This document shows, one piece after another, positions 41,280 through 51,700 of a stretch of 64,000 nt of DNA (within the stretch, counting starts at the first letter, position 1; every line of letters starts with the position of its first letter). A program made the translations under genes and the position numbers. This DNA comes from Microbacterium luticocti DSM 19459 (GTDB lineage Bacteria; Actinomycetota; Actinomycetes; Actinomycetales; Microbacteriaceae): positions 248,001 to 312,000 of the forward strand of contig NZ_AULS01000001.1 in assembly GCF_000422405.1 (NCBI RefSeq), in the 5' to 3' direction. A model generated the notes under the pieces. It searched no databases and was not told the origin of the DNA. It saw nothing but the letters and a program-made list of their open reading frames with translations.

Positions 41280-42628
41280 CCGGCACCACCGACGACATCA
41301 CGGCCCGCCCCGGCATCGCCGACAGGCTGAGCCGCATGATCGCCCTGCCGACGGTCTCGGCCGAGCTCGATCAACGCGGCATGGCGCCGTTCGACGCGTT
41401 CATTACCCTCATCCGCGAGCTGTACCCGCTGGTGCACGAGCACCTCGAACTGACCCGGTACACCGACCTCGGACTGATGTTCCGCTGGAAGGGGCGGCGC
41501 GCCGCCGCGGACGGCCCGCTCGTGCTGATGGCGCACTTCGACGTCGTGCCGGTCGACGAGTCCGACCCGTGGACCCACCCGCCGTTCGAGGGCCGCATCG
41601 AAGGCGGCTGGGTGTACGGCCGCGGCACCCTCGACGACAAGGGCCCGCTCATCGTGATCCTCGAAGCCGTCGAGAACCTGCTCGCCGCCGGGTTCCGGCC
41701 CGCCCGCGACGTGTGCCTGTCGTTCGGCGGAAACGAAGAGACCTACGGTGCCGCGGCGCGCGAGATCGCCGCATCCTTCCGCGACCGGGGCGAGATCCCG
41801 TGGCTCGTGCTCGACGAGGGCGGGGCCGTCGTCGATGCACCCCTGCCGTTCGTGAGCGGCGAGGCGGCGATGATCGGCGTGGCCGAAAAGGGCGTGTTGA
41901 CGCTGCGGCTGTCCACCCGCGGGGAAGGCGGGCACGCATCCGCCCCGCCGACGATGACCGCGGTGCGGCGCATCGCCCGGGCCGTGGACCGACTCGATGC
42001 GCGCACGTTCCGGCCGCGCACGCCGCAGGCGATAAGCCGGATGCTGGGCGCCTTCGCGTCGCGCGCGACCGGGCCGGCACGACCGCTGTACCGCGCCCTC
42101 GCGGCCGCGCCCTGGCTGGCGGGGCGGGTGTTCGCCCTGCTCGGCGGCGAGACCGCCGCGTTCGTACGCACCACCGTGGCCGCCACCATGGCCTCGGGGG
42201 GCACCGCGGCGAACGTGCTGCCCTCACAGGCGTCGGCGACCGTGAACCTGCGCATCGCGATCGGCGAGACCGTCGAGGCGACCGTGGCGCGGGTGCGCCG
42301 GCGCATCGCCGACCGCAGGGTCGAGATCACGGTGATCGAAGGCGATGACCCCTCACCGGAGTCCCCGGTCGACGGGCCCGCGTTCGCGGCGCTCGCGCGG
42401 GCGGTGCACACCGCGTATCCGGATGCCGATCCGGTGCCGTACATCATGATGCAGGCCAGCGATTCACGTCACTTCCACCGCTTCTCGCCGGCCGTGTACC
42501 GGTTCGCGCCGCTGCGGATGTCGGCCGCGCAGCGTGCAGGCATCCACGGTGTCGACGAGCGGGTCGAGATCACCTCTCTTCAGCAGGGCGAACGGTTCCA
42601 CCGCGCCCTGATCCAGGGGCTAGAGTGA
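41276..42628 (+). CDS. M20 family metallopeptidase (carboxypeptidase / amidohydrolase)
   Basis: A 450-residue di-zinc peptidase. Visible in order: LMAHFDVVPVDESDPWTHPP (first His and Asp), YGRGTLDDKGP (bridging Asp), SFGGNEETYG (catalytic Glu pair), the dimerisation domain with STRGEGGHASAPP, and near the C-terminus MMQASDSRHFH. The order and EGGWVYGRGTLDDKG resemble yeast CPS1 and the PM20D1 group, which cleave or form N-acyl amino acids; the true substrate is unknown. Overlaps the DUF541 gene. Confidence 0.9.
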   Translation: MTGTTDDITARPGIADRLSRMIALPTVSAELDQRGMAPFDAFITLIRELYPLVHEHLELTRYTDLGLMFRWKGRRAAADGPLVLMAHFDVVPVDESDPWTHPPFEGRIEGGWVYGRGTLDDKGPLIVILEAVENLLAAGFRPARDVCLSFGGNEETYGAAAREIAASFRDRGEIPWLVLDEGGAVVDAPLPFVSGEAAMIGVAEKGVLTLRLSTRGEGGHASAPPTMTAVRRIARAVDRLDARTFRPRTPQAISRMLGAFASRATGPARPLYRALAAAPWLAGRVFALLGGETAAFVRTTVAATMASGGTAANVLPSQASATVNLRIAIGETVEATVARVRRRIADRRVEITVIEGDDPSPESPVDGPAFAALARAVHTAYPDADPVPYIMMQASDSRHFHRFSPAVYRFAPLRMSAAQRAGIHGVDERVEITSLQQGERFHRALIQGLE

Positions 42629-42684
42629 TCGCACCCGAACCTCTGCAGTGATCGCCCCCGGACCCCGCCTGCGAAGGAGCACGC

Positions 42685-44157
42685 ATGACGCGCGCCGACA
42701 CGCCCACCCGCGTCTCGATCGGCACCCTCGCCGGTGTGGTCGGCTTCCTCGCGTTCGTGGAGTTCACCAGCGGTGTGCTGCAGGGCTACTACACACCCAT
42801 GCTCACGAACATCGCCCGGCACCTGTCGATCCACGACGCCGACGTCAACTGGCTCGAAGGCACCCAGCTGATGCTGTCGGCGCTGGTGGTGCCGGCGTTC
42901 GCGAAGCTCGGCGACATGATCGGGCACAAGCGGATGCTGCTCATCTCGACGGCGGTGACGGCTGCGGCATCCTTCGTGCTGCCGTTCACCGCCTCGTTCG
43001 CGGTGTTCCTGGTCGGTTGGGCGTTGATGGGCTTCTACGTGGTGTGGCTGCCGCTGGAGATCGCGCTGATCTGGTCGCGCGCCCGCCGGCTGGAAGGCCG
43101 GTCCACCATCACCGCGCGCGCGTCGGGGTTCCTCGTCGCGGCGCTGGAATCGGGCGCGATCATCGGCGCGCTGGCCGGTGGCGCACTGGTGGACGTGCTG
43201 CCGCTGTGGATCGTGCTGCTGGTGCCGGCGGTGATGATCGTGATCTGCTTCTTCGTCGTGCTGTTCGGGGTGGCAGAGTCCCCCGAACCGACCGGCGGCC
43301 GGTTCGACACCGTCGGCGTCGTGCTCATCTCGCTCGCGCTGATCGCGTTCACCGGCGGGCTGAGCCTGCTGCGGCTGAACGGCCCGGGCGACGTCGTCTC
43401 GTGGCTGGTGGTCGCGCTCGGGGTCGTACTGGTGGTGCCGTTCGCGCTGTGGGAGCTGCGGCAGGATGATCCGCTCATCGACGTGCGGATGTTCCGCTCC
43501 CCCGCCCTGGGCCCGGTGTTCCTGACGGCGGGGCTGTTCGGCGTCAGCGTGCTGGGCGCCCAGGCGCCGCTGTCGACGTTCGCCCGCACCGACCCGGCCG
43601 TCTACGGGTACGGCCTGGGAACGAGCGGGTTCGCGACATCGCTGATCATCGGTGTCTACCTGATCGCGATGATCACCGGCGCCCTGCTCTACCCACTGGC
43701 ATCCCGGCTCACGGCGCCACGGATCGCTTTGATCGTGGCGGCGCTGCTGGTCGGTGTCGGCTTTCTGATGTTCCTGCCGCTGCATGAGACCTACCTGCAG
43801 GTGATCGTGAACATGGTCGTCGTGGGCATCGGATCGGGTGCGCTGGTGGCCGCGCTGCCGGCGGCCGCGGCATCCGCCGCTGCGCACACGCAGACCGGGG
43901 TGGCGACCGGGCTGACCAACTCGGTCAAGACCGTGGGCGGTGCGATCGCATCGTGCGTGTTCGGCATCGCCCTGCTGCACGGCACGGCCGGCGCCGCGGC
44001 CGAGGGCACCGCCGGCTCGTTCGCGGGGTACGTCACGGTATGGGTGGTGTGCGGCGTGACGGCGCTGGCCGCGGCGGCACTGTTGCTGGTCGTGCCGAAG
44101 ACGGCGTTCAGCGACCGGGCCATGCACCCGGTGACAGAGGTCGAACCGATCGCCTGA
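42685..44157 (+). CDS. MFS transporter, DHA2 (14-helix) type
   Basis: A 490-residue transporter with about 14 hydrophobic segments. Visible: ARHLSIHDADVNWLEGTQLM near helix 2, AKLGDMIGHKRMLLISTAV (helix 2-3 motif), AALESGAIIGALAGGALVDV (helix 5). GAAGGAG lies 6 bases before the ATG. It follows the M20 peptidase by 56 bases on the same strand and ends 14 bases before the convergent smpB stop. Substrate unknown. Confidence 0.9.
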   Translation: MTRADTPTRVSIGTLAGVVGFLAFVEFTSGVLQGYYTPMLTNIARHLSIHDADVNWLEGTQLMLSALVVPAFAKLGDMIGHKRMLLISTAVTAAASFVLPFTASFAVFLVGWALMGFYVVWLPLEIALIWSRARRLEGRSTITARASGFLVAALESGAIIGALAGGALVDVLPLWIVLLVPAVMIVICFFVVLFGVAESPEPTGGRFDTVGVVLISLALIAFTGGLSLLRLNGPGDVVSWLVVALGVVLVVPFALWELRQDDPLIDVRMFRSPALGPVFLTAGLFGVSVLGAQAPLSTFARTDPAVYGYGLGTSGFATSLIIGVYLIAMITGALLYPLASRLTAPRIALIVAALLVGVGFLMFLPLHETYLQVIVNMVVVGIGSGALVAALPAAAASAAAHTQTGVATGLTNSVKTVGGAIASCVFGIALLHGTAGAAAEGTAGSFAGYVTVWVVCGVTALAAAALLLVVPKTAFSDRAMHPVTEVEPIA

Positions 44158-44171
44158 ACCCGGCGCCGGCG

Positions 44172-44648
44172 CTATTCGCCCAGCCGGTTGCGGGTGCGCA
44201 TGGCGCGCTCGGCCTCGCGGCGGTCCTGGCGCTCCCGCAGCGTCTGCCGCTTGTCGAACTCGCGCTTGCCCTTGGCGACCGCGATCTCGACCTTGGCGCG
44301 CCCGTCCGAGAAGTACAGCCGCAGCGGCACGAGCGTGTAGCCGCCGGCCGAGACGGCGTGCGAGAGCCGCACGATCTCTTCCTTGTGCAGCAGCAGCTTG
44401 CGCACGCGCTTGGCGGCGTGGTTGGTCCAGTTGCCCTGCAGGTACTGCGGGATGTTCACCGCGTCGAGGAACGCCTCGCCGTCCTTGATGTAGGCGTACC
44501 CGTCGGTCAGGTTCGCGCGGCCCTCGCGCAGCGACTTCACCTCGGTGCCGGTGAGCACCAGGCCCGCCTCATACGTCTTCTCGATGAGGTAGTCGTGGCG
44601 CGCGCGACGGTTGGTCGCGACGACCTTCTCGCCGCGTTCCCTGGGCAT
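44172..44648 (-). CDS. smpB: SsrA-binding protein
   Basis: A 158-residue protein that brings tmRNA to the stalled ribosome. Visible: [70 protein letters not shown] and the basic C-terminal tail [27 protein letters not shown] precedes the ATG. The partner ssrA lies at 40107-40476; ftsX, ftsE and prfB upstream are the usual actinobacterial neighbours. Confidence 0.97.
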   Translation of the reverse strand: MPRERGEKVVATNRRARHDYLIEKTYEAGLVLTGTEVKSLREGRANLTDGYAYIKDGEAFLDAVNIPQYLQGNWTNHAAKRVRKLLLHKEEIVRLSHAVSAGGYTLVPLRLYFSDGRAKVEIAVAKGKREFDKRQTLRERQDRREAERAMRTRNRLGE

Positions 44649-44779
44649 GATCGTTCCCCTGACGTGTCGTGTGATGCGATGACGGATGCTGCCGCCCGGC
44701 CCGCGGACGGCAGCCCATCAGCATACCGCAGCCGCGGCATACGGCCCTGCGGTATCACGCAGCTCTGCGTGCCCGACTG

Positions 44780-45157
44780 CTATTGCGATGCGATCCACCA
44801 TGTCGTCCCGGAGGGGTCTCGCACCCCGCCGCGCAGGTCGTCGTCGTCGCTTTTCCTCTCCGGTTCCTGCACGATCGTCGCCCCGGCAGCAAGCGCCCGG
44901 TCGATGACGGCCACCGGGTCGGGCACATAGAGATGGATGTGCGGCGTGACCGACTGGGCAGAGGTGGCGCCGCCGCCGATCATCAGGATGCTGTCGTCGA
45001 TCAGGACCTCTGCGTGCTTCAGTGATCCGTCGGGACGATCGAATCGCCGTTGCACAACCCCGCCGAAGGCTTCTTCCACGAAGGCGATCAACGCCGTCCC
45101 GTCGCCACAGATCAGATACGGGCTCATCGACGGGTAGTTCTCCGGTTTGAAATCCAT
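44780..45157 (-). CDS. VOC (glyoxalase/PhnB-like) family protein
   Basis: A 125-residue single vicinal-oxygen-chelate protein of the PhnB-like group: YPSMSPYLICGDGTALIAFV, EEAFGGVVQRRFDRPDGSLK, HAEVLIDDSILMIGG, HIHLYVPDPVAVIDRALAAG and the end GGVRDPSGTTWWIASQ. Function in the family is varied (fosfomycin or bleomycin resistance, unknown epimerases); none can be assigned. AGGAGG lies 7 bases before the ATG. It interrupts the usual ftsX-smpB neighbourhood. Confidence 0.85.
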   Translation of the reverse strand: MDFKPENYPSMSPYLICGDGTALIAFVEEAFGGVVQRRFDRPDGSLKHAEVLIDDSILMIGGGATSAQSVTPHIHLYVPDPVAVIDRALAAGATIVQEPERKSDDDDLRGGVRDPSGTTWWIASQ

Positions 45158-45285
45158 CGTCCCCCTCCTACGAGCACGATATGGCTGCGCGCGTGGAAAG
45201 GAAAGACCTCTCGCCTCCCTTGTGATCGCCGCAGACGATGGCAGCCTCGACAGGGGGACGCGTCTGGAGTCGACGGGCCCCCGGT

Positions 45286-46196
45286 CTACGCGCGCAACCA
45301 GCGGCGGATGGCGAACCCGGCCGAGATCGCGGCGAGCACGACACCGATGCCGATCAGGATCGGGATCACATAGGCGACGTCGCGCATACCCACCCAGGTC
45401 GTGATGAAGTCGATCCGTTCGCGCAGGTACCCGTGCACGCCGAACTGCACGCCGGCCCAGACGGCGACGCCCGCGAGGATCGAGCCAATGAGCGCGGCGA
45501 ACACGCCCTCGAGGATGAACGGGGTCTGGATGAACCGGTTCGAGGCGCCGACCAGCCGCATGATCCGCAGTTCTTTCCGGCGCGCGTACGCCGACAATCG
45601 GATGGTGGTCGAGATCAGCAGCACGGCCGCCACGAGCATGAGGGCCGCGATGCCGACGGCGATGTAGGTGGCGACCGTCAGCGCCGAGAACAGCGGCTGC
45701 AGCAGCTCCATCTGGTCTTGCACGGTCTGCACCCCGGGCTCGCCGGCGAACGCCTCGGTGATCACCGCCGAGTTGGTGGGGTCGACGAGGTTGATGTAGA
45801 AGCTGCCACCGAACTGCGCGGGCGTGAGGATGTCTTTGTAGTCGTCGCCGAGCAGGTCGAGCGCGTTCTCGTATGCCTGCTTCGGGTCTTCGTACCGGAT
45901 CTTGCTGATGAGCGGTTTCAGACCCGAGCCTTCGAGCCGGTCACGCACCGCCTCGATCTGCTTCTCGGTGGCCGCACCGTCCTGACAGGTCGCCTCACGG
46001 GCACCGTCCACGCACATCGACACCTGCACCTGGGCACGCCCCGTCCAGAAGTCGCGCATGGTGCCGATCTGCGCCTGCATGAGGATCGCGGCACCGACGA
46101 AGGTCAGCGACACGAACGTGACCAGCACGATCGAGATGACCATCGATGCGTTGCGACGAAGGCCGGTGAGTGCCTCGCCGATGATCAGTCCGGCCC

Positions 46197-46200
<4 letters not shown>
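45286..46200 (-). CDS. ftsX: Cell division protein FtsX
   Basis: A 304-residue membrane partner of FtsE; in actinobacteria FtsEX controls peptidoglycan hydrolases such as RipC. Four membrane segments: near residues 22-45, and three in the C-terminal half ([60 protein letters not shown]). The large extracellular loop has a Cys pair ([16 protein letters not shown]) that likely forms a disulphide. ATGA overlap with ftsE. Confidence 0.94.
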
Positions 46201-47264
<1,064 letters not shown>

Positions 47265-47330
47265 GGCTCAACGAGCCTAAGCGGCGCGGTCACGATTGCC
47301 GGGAGCGACACCGCCGCGCCCGGGATCGTG

Positions 47331-48443
47331 TCAGTCGTCGTCGTCCTTGCGCTTGCGCCACCGGATGCCGGCCGCGATGAAGCCGTCGAGGTCGCCGTCG
47401 AACACGGTGGCGGGGTTGCCCACCTCGTACCCGGTGCGCAGGTCTTTCACGAGTTGCTGGCCGTAGAGGAAGTACGAGCGCATCTGGTCGCCCCAGCTGG
47501 CGGTGATGGTGCCCGCGAGCTCCTTCTTCTTGGCGGCCTCTTCTTCGCGCTTGAGCAGCAGCAGCCGCGTCTGCAGCACGCGCATCGCGGCGGCGCGGTT
47601 CTGGATCTGGCTCTTCTCGTTCTGCATCGACACGACGATGCCGGTCGGGATGTGGGTGATCCGCACCGCCGAGTCGGTGGTGTTGACCGACTGGCCGCCG
47701 GGCCCCGACGAGCGGAACACGTCGACGCGGATGTCGGTCTCGGGGACTTCGACCTCGACGGCCTCCTCCATCACCGGGATGACCTCGACGGCGGCGAAGC
47801 TGGTCTGCCGCTTGTCGGCGGCGCCGAACGGGCTGATGCGGGCGAGCCGGTGCGTGCCGGCCTCCACCGACAGCGTGCCGTACGCGTAGGGCGCGTCGAT
47901 CTCGAAGGTCGCGGACTTGATGCCCGCCCCTTCGGCGTAGGAGGTGTCCATGACCTTCACCGGGTACTTGTGGCGCTCGGCCCAGCGCAGGTACATGCGC
48001 ATGAGCATCTCGGCGAAGTCGGTGGCGTCGTCGCCGCCGGCGCCCGAGCGGATGGTGACCACGGCGGCGCGGTCGTCGTATTCGCCGTCGAGCAGGGTCT
48101 GCACCTCGAGCTGGCCGATGGCGTCCTGCAGGTCGCTCAGCTCGCGCCGGGCCTCGTCGGCCGAGTCCTGGTCGTCCATCTCGTTGGCGAGCTCGACCAG
48201 GACCTCGAGGTCGTCCAGGCGTCGTTCGATGTCGGTGACCCGTTTGAGCTCGGCCTGCCGGTGGCTCAGGCTGCTGGTGACCTTCTGCGCCTGCTCGGGG
48301 TCGTCCCACAGGTCGGGGGCACCGGCCTGTTCGCTGAGTCGGGCGATCTCGTCCTGCAGCCGCGGCACGTCCACCACCGCCTTGATGTCGGCGAAGGTGG
48401 TGCGCAGGGCCTGGATGTCGGTGGACAGATCGAGTTCGAGCAT
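47331..48443 (-). CDS. prfB: Peptide chain release factor 2
   Basis: Ends translation at UGA and UAA codons. 370 residues: SPF (204-206) in [11 protein letters not shown] recognises the stop codon, and GGQ (249-251) in [14 protein letters not shown] triggers release. The whole protein is one frame; the internal UGA-programmed +1 frameshift of E. coli prfB is absent, as is usual in actinobacteria. The ATG at 48443 is preceded by GGAG. It lies upstream of ftsE (66-base gap) in the conserved prfB-ftsE-ftsX-smpB order. Confidence 0.97.
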   Translation of the reverse strand: MLELDLSTDIQALRTTFADIKAVVDVPRLQDEIARLSEQAGAPDLWDDPEQAQKVTSSLSHRQAELKRVTDIERRLDDLEVLVELANEMDDQDSADEARRELSDLQDAIGQLEVQTLLDGEYDDRAAVVTIRSGAGGDDATDFAEMLMRMYLRWAERHKYPVKVMDTSYAEGAGIKSATFEIDAPYAYGTLSVEAGTHRLARISPFGAADKRQTSFAAVEVIPVMEEAVEVEVPETDIRVDVFRSSGPGGQSVNTTDSAVRITHIPTGIVVSMQNEKSQIQNRAAAMRVLQTRLLLLKREEEAAKKKELAGTITASWGDQMRSYFLYGQQLVKDLRTGYEVGNPATVFDGDLDGFIAAGIRWRKRKDDDD

Positions 48444-48459
48444 GACACTCCAGACTAAC

Positions 48460-49752
48460 GTGGATGCGGTGACCGGCGATTCCTCCTCCCTGCGCGTCGG
48501 GAGTGTGCTGTGGCGCTTCGGGCCGATGATCTACGGACCGACCGTGCTGTTCTCGCTCGGCGAGGGCGCCGTCATCCCGCTGATCCCGGTGATCGCCTCG
48601 AAGCTCGGCGCCGGAGTCGCCGTGGCCGCTCTGGTCTCGTCGGCGCTGGTGGTCGGCCAGTTGTGCGGTAACCTGCCGGCCGGATGGGCGGTGGCGCGCA
48701 TCGGCGAGCGGATCACCATGGCGATCGGCGGCACCGCCGCGATCCTCGCCGGTGTCGGGCTGATCGCCGCCCCCAATCTGGTGACGCTGACGATCGCCGT
48801 GTTCGTGCTCGGGTTCTGCGCGGCGGTGTTCGGGTTGGCACGCCACTCGTTCATGACCACCCGCATCCCGCTGGCTTTCCGGGCACGGGCGCTGTCGCTG
48901 CTGGGCGGGTCGTTCCGGCTCGGCGTGTTCGTCGGCCCGTTCATCGCCGCGGGGCTGCTCGGTGTGTTCGGCGACGAGCACTCGGCGATCTGGTTCGCCC
49001 TGGTGTGCCTGGTCGGCGTGGTGCTGCTGGTGCTGCTGGGCCCGGACCCCGAGAAGGATGCCGCGGCAGCGCTCGCACGCACGGCGTCCGAGACGGTGCC
49101 CGACGAAGACACCGGCGAGGTCATCACCGGCCCGGTGCGCACGGCGTCGCCGCCGACCGGGGTGTTCCGCACCATGTGGCGCAATCGTTCGGTGCTGGCC
49201 CGGCTCGGGGCAGCCGCTGCGGTGCTGTCGTCGGTGCGCTCGGCACGGCAGGTGGCGTTGCCGCTGTGGGGCGTGTCGATCGGGCTCGACGCGCAGACGA
49301 TCGCGCTGGTCGTCGGCATCTCGGGCGCCCTCGACTTCGCGCTGTTCTACGCGTCGGGCCAGGTGATGGACCGGTTCGGCCGGCTGTGGGCGGCGCTCCC
49401 GGCGATGCTGCTGATGGGGGCCGGGTTCCTGGCCCTGTCGTTCACACACGGTTCATCACAGGCGGCCATGTGGTTCGCACTGTTCGCCGCGGTACTGGGC
49501 GTCGGCAACGGCCTGTCCAGTGGCATCCTGATGACCCTCGGTGCGGATCTGGCGCCGCAACGCGACCCGGCCGCGTTCCTGGGGTCGTGGCGCACGCTGA
49601 CCGACGGCGGCGCGGCGGCCGCCCCGCTGCTGATCTCGGCGCTCACCGCCGTGTTCTCGCTGTCGGTCGCGACCGGGGCGATCGGGGTCATCGGCCTGCT
49701 CGGGGCGCTCGGGTTCCTGCGCTGGATCCCCCGCTACGTGCCGCACAGCTGA
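48460..49752 (+). CDS. MFS transporter
   Basis: A transporter of about 430 residues with about 12 hydrophobic segments. Visible: [20 protein letters not shown] (helix 1), [20 protein letters not shown] (helix 2-3), [20 protein letters not shown] (helix 5), and a charged central loop ([16 protein letters not shown] to GPVRT). It is divergent from prfB over only 16 bases. The start is uncertain: GTG at 48460, GTG at 48469 or an ATG at 48442 overlapping the prfB start; none has a clear ribosome site. Substrate unknown. Confidence 0.85.
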   Translation: MDAVTGDSSSLRVGSVLWRFGPMIYGPTVLFSLGEGAVIPLIPVIASKLGAGVAVAALVSSALVVGQLCGNLPAGWAVARIGERITMAIGGTAAILAGVGLIAAPNLVTLTIAVFVLGFCAAVFGLARHSFMTTRIPLAFRARALSLLGGSFRLGVFVGPFIAAGLLGVFGDEHSAIWFALVCLVGVVLLVLLGPDPEKDAAAALARTASETVPDEDTGEVITGPVRTASPPTGVFRTMWRNRSVLARLGAAAAVLSSVRSARQVALPLWGVSIGLDAQTIALVVGISGALDFALFYASGQVMDRFGRLWAALPAMLLMGAGFLALSFTHGSSQAAMWFALFAAVLGVGNGLSSGILMTLGADLAPQRDPAAFLGSWRTLTDGGAAAAPLLISALTAVFSLSVATGAIGVIGLLGALGFLRWIPRYVPHS

Positions 49753-49764
49753 ACGCCCGATCGC

Positions 49765-49793
49765 GCCGGGAGGCCAGGGACGGCCTCGCCGGC
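49765..49793. terminator. Bidirectional terminator between MFS and GyrI-like genes
   Basis: GAGGCC (49770-49775) pairs with GGCCTC (49782-49787) and the outer GCCGG/CCGGC pair with a one-base bulge. Located in the 41-base gap between two convergent genes. Confidence 0.6.
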
Positions 49794-50438
49794 TTACCGG
49801 AGCGTGAGCGGCGATGGGGTGGTCCTGCTCACCGGTTGCCGGAGCACGGTGCGCAGCTTCTCCGGTGCGGTCTTGCGGACGTCGCTGAGGTAGATCTCGT
49901 GGTGCTTCCCATTCGGTCGCAGACCGTTCGCTGGGATGAAGTCGTGGTGCATCCGCTCGAGCACCGGACCCTCGTCGTCGAAGGGGCCGACGTGCAGGGT
50001 CTGCACGCTCAGCCCCTCGGCGACGGCTTCGAGCCGGAGGTCGTCGAGCCGGGGAGGCGGGGCCTTGGCGCGAAGGCGCTCGATGGTCTGCGCGAGAAGG
50101 TCGCGGTCGATCCACTCGGGCACCATGATCATCATCGTCCAGTCCCAGCGCGACTTGTCGCGGGAGCCGGTGAACGCTTCCATGTCGTCGGCCCACCACA
50201 GTCCTTCCAGCGGCGGCACGACGTAGTCGCGGCCGAGTTCCCTCTTGCTTGCGAACTTCAGCCGGTACGCGAGCGGGTATACCGTCTCGAGCGCTTCGCG
50301 GTAGGCCGGATCGCCGTTCGGATCCCCGTGCCCGTCCACCATGAGGTACCGCATCTCGGGGACCTCGACGAGTCGGAACGCCCCTCGTCGCGCCTGGTAG
50401 GCGTCGAGGGTCTTGGTGAAGTCGATCTTGTCCGTCAT
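49794..50438 (-). CDS. GyrI-like small-molecule-binding domain protein
   Basis: A 214-residue protein resembling the GyrI-like/SOUL-type effector-binding domain found free-standing in actinobacteria. Visible: RRGAFRLVEVPEMRYLMVDG, EGLWWADDMEAFTGSRDKSR, and LERMHHDFIPANGLRPNGKH before EIYLSDVRKTAPEKLRTVLR. Free-standing members may sequester or hydrolyse small toxic ligands. It follows the MarR gene by about 70 bases on the same strand, so it may belong to the same regulated group. The ATG at 50438 fits the family N-terminus. Confidence 0.85.
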   Translation of the reverse strand: MTDKIDFTKTLDAYQARRGAFRLVEVPEMRYLMVDGHGDPNGDPAYREALETVYPLAYRLKFASKRELGRDYVVPPLEGLWWADDMEAFTGSRDKSRWDWTMMIMVPEWIDRDLLAQTIERLRAKAPPPRLDDLRLEAVAEGLSVQTLHVGPFDDEGPVLERMHHDFIPANGLRPNGKHHEIYLSDVRKTAPEKLRTVLRQPVSRTTPSPLTLR

Positions 50439-50506
50439 CGCAAGCCCTGTGTCCGATCCGGTGCGCGAAGCCCGTGCAGTACGCATCGGTGCTCTCACGG
50501 TCCTGC

Positions 50507-50983
50507 TCAGTCACAGAAGTGCTGCTCCGGATCCAGCCCGGCGAGGATCGGCTCGAGGGCGTCCGCGAGCGCGACGAGCTGCTCTGGGCTGAGCCGGTCG
50601 AGCACCCCGCGTCGTACCGTCTCGATATGCCCCGGGGTGGCGAGGATCATCGCGCGCCGGCCGGCTTGCGTGAGCACGGCATTCGTCGCCCGCCCGTCCT
50701 CGGAATCGGGGACCCGCTCGACGTAGCCGCGCTGCTCGAGGCGTTGCACGGCCTTCGACAGGCGCGGGGGTGCCGCGTTCATCGCGCTCGCGAGCTCCTT
50801 CATCCGCATGGTGCGCTCGGGGGCGAGGTTGAGCGAGCCGAGGATCATGTAATCGAAGTGGGAGATGCCCGAATCGGCCTGCAGCTGGGCGTCCAGCGCC
50901 GTAGGCAGGAGCTGACTCGTCGCGACGAGGGCGAGCCACGCCCGCGATTCGACGGGATTCATCCTCGGCGCGGTGAAGGGCAC
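50507..50983 (-). CDS. MarR family regulator of the redox module
   Basis: A MarR regulator of about 158 residues: AWLALVATSQLLPTALDAQL, SGISHFDYMILGSLNLAPER, the winged helix RMKELASAMNAAPPRLSKAV then QRLEQRGYVERVPDSEDGRA. I give the GTG at 50983, which lies 5 bases after TATCCT (50989-50994, minus strand), giving a leaderless mRNA; the ATG at 50962 would give a protein seven residues shorter and is also plausible. It is divergent from the reductase/dioxygenase/DoxX genes, across two copies of the same palindrome (51003, 51033), so it probably represses both directions. Confidence 0.87.
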   Translation of the reverse strand: MPFTAPRMNPVESRAWLALVATSQLLPTALDAQLQADSGISHFDYMILGSLNLAPERTMRMKELASAMNAAPPRLSKAVQRLEQRGYVERVPDSEDGRATNAVLTQAGRRAMILATPGHIETVRRGVLDRLSPEQLVALADALEPILAGLDPEQHFCD

Positions 50984-51002
50984 GCCCCAGGATACCAAAC
51001 AA

Positions 51003-51016
51003 GTTGCCGAGGCAAC
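51003..51016. promoter_or_regulatory. MarR operator, first copy
   Basis: GTTGCC-GA-GGCAAC, a perfect 6-base inverted repeat (7 bases with the flanking A and T), in the gap between marR and the redox genes. The matching copy is at 51033-51046, 30 bases away, about three helical turns. Confidence 0.7.
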
Positions 51017-51032
51017 TGAATAGGGTTATGTT

Positions 51033-51046
51033 GTTGCCCATGCAAC
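51033..51046. promoter_or_regulatory. MarR operator, second copy
   Basis: GTTGCC-CA-TGCAAC matches the first copy except at the centre and one arm base. It lies 30 bases before the reductase ATG, where it could cover the promoter. Confidence 0.68.
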
Positions 51047-51075
51047 GACTTGTTGGGGCGGATGGGAGCGAACGT

Positions 51076-51696
51076 ATGAGCAGCGTCACCGTGATCGGTG
51101 CGGGGAACGTGGGAAGCGCGGTCGCGGCGCTCGCCGCGAAGGCCGGTGCGCAGGTGCAGGTCCTCGCCCGGGACCTCGCGAAGGCGCAGGCGCTGGCCGA
51201 GCGGGTCGGCGGCACGGCGGGGGTGGTGGGCGACGACCCCGCGGGGGACTTCGTCGTGCTGGCGGTCCCGTACCCGGCGCTCGCGGAGCTCGCCGCGACC
51301 TACGGTGCGCGCTTCGATGGCCGGATCCTCGTGGACGTGACGAATCCGGTCGACTTCGCGACGTTCGACGGGCTCACCGTGCCGGCGGACTCCTCGGCGG
51401 CGGCCGAGCTGCAGGCGGCGGTGCCGGGCGCGACGGTCCTCAAGGCGTTCAACACGAACTTCGCCGGCACGGTCGCCACCGGGGTCACCGGCGATGTGCC
51501 GGCGACGGTGCTGGTGGCCGGCGACGCGGATGCCGCCGCCCGCCTGGTCGAGCTGATCCAGGCCGGCGGTCTCGCCGCGGCCGTCGTCGGGCCGCTCAAG
51601 CGGGCGCGTGAACTCGAGGCGTTCGGTTTCCTGCAGATGGTGCTCGCCGCGCAGAACGTCATCGGCTGGAGCGGCGGCTTCGCGCTGCGGAAGTGA
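51076..51696 (+). CDS. NADPH-dependent F420 reductase-like oxidoreductase
   Basis: A 206-residue protein: N-terminal Rossmann motif VTVIGAGNVGSAVAALAAKA (NADP binding), VVLAVPYPALAELAA, VDVTNPVDFATFDGL, VLKAFNTNFAGTV and a C-terminal helix region with RARELEAFGFLQMVLA. The family (F420-dependent NADP reductase-like) includes many members that do not use F420; true substrate is unknown. GGGAG lies 8 bases before the ATG. First gene of the MarR-controlled set, with the dioxygenase ATG 4 bases after its stop. Confidence 0.86.
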   Translation: MSSVTVIGAGNVGSAVAALAAKAGAQVQVLARDLAKAQALAERVGGTAGVVGDDPAGDFVVLAVPYPALAELAATYGARFDGRILVDVTNPVDFATFDGLTVPADSSAAAELQAAVPGATVLKAFNTNFAGTVATGVTGDVPATVLVAGDADAAARLVELIQAGGLAAAVVGPLKRARELEAFGFLQMVLAAQNVIGWSGGFALRK

Positions 51697-51700
51697 CCCG

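Noticed and set aside
47331..48443. Programmed frameshift in prfB
   Set aside because: The frame is open from start to stop with no internal TGA near codon 25, as in other actinobacteria.
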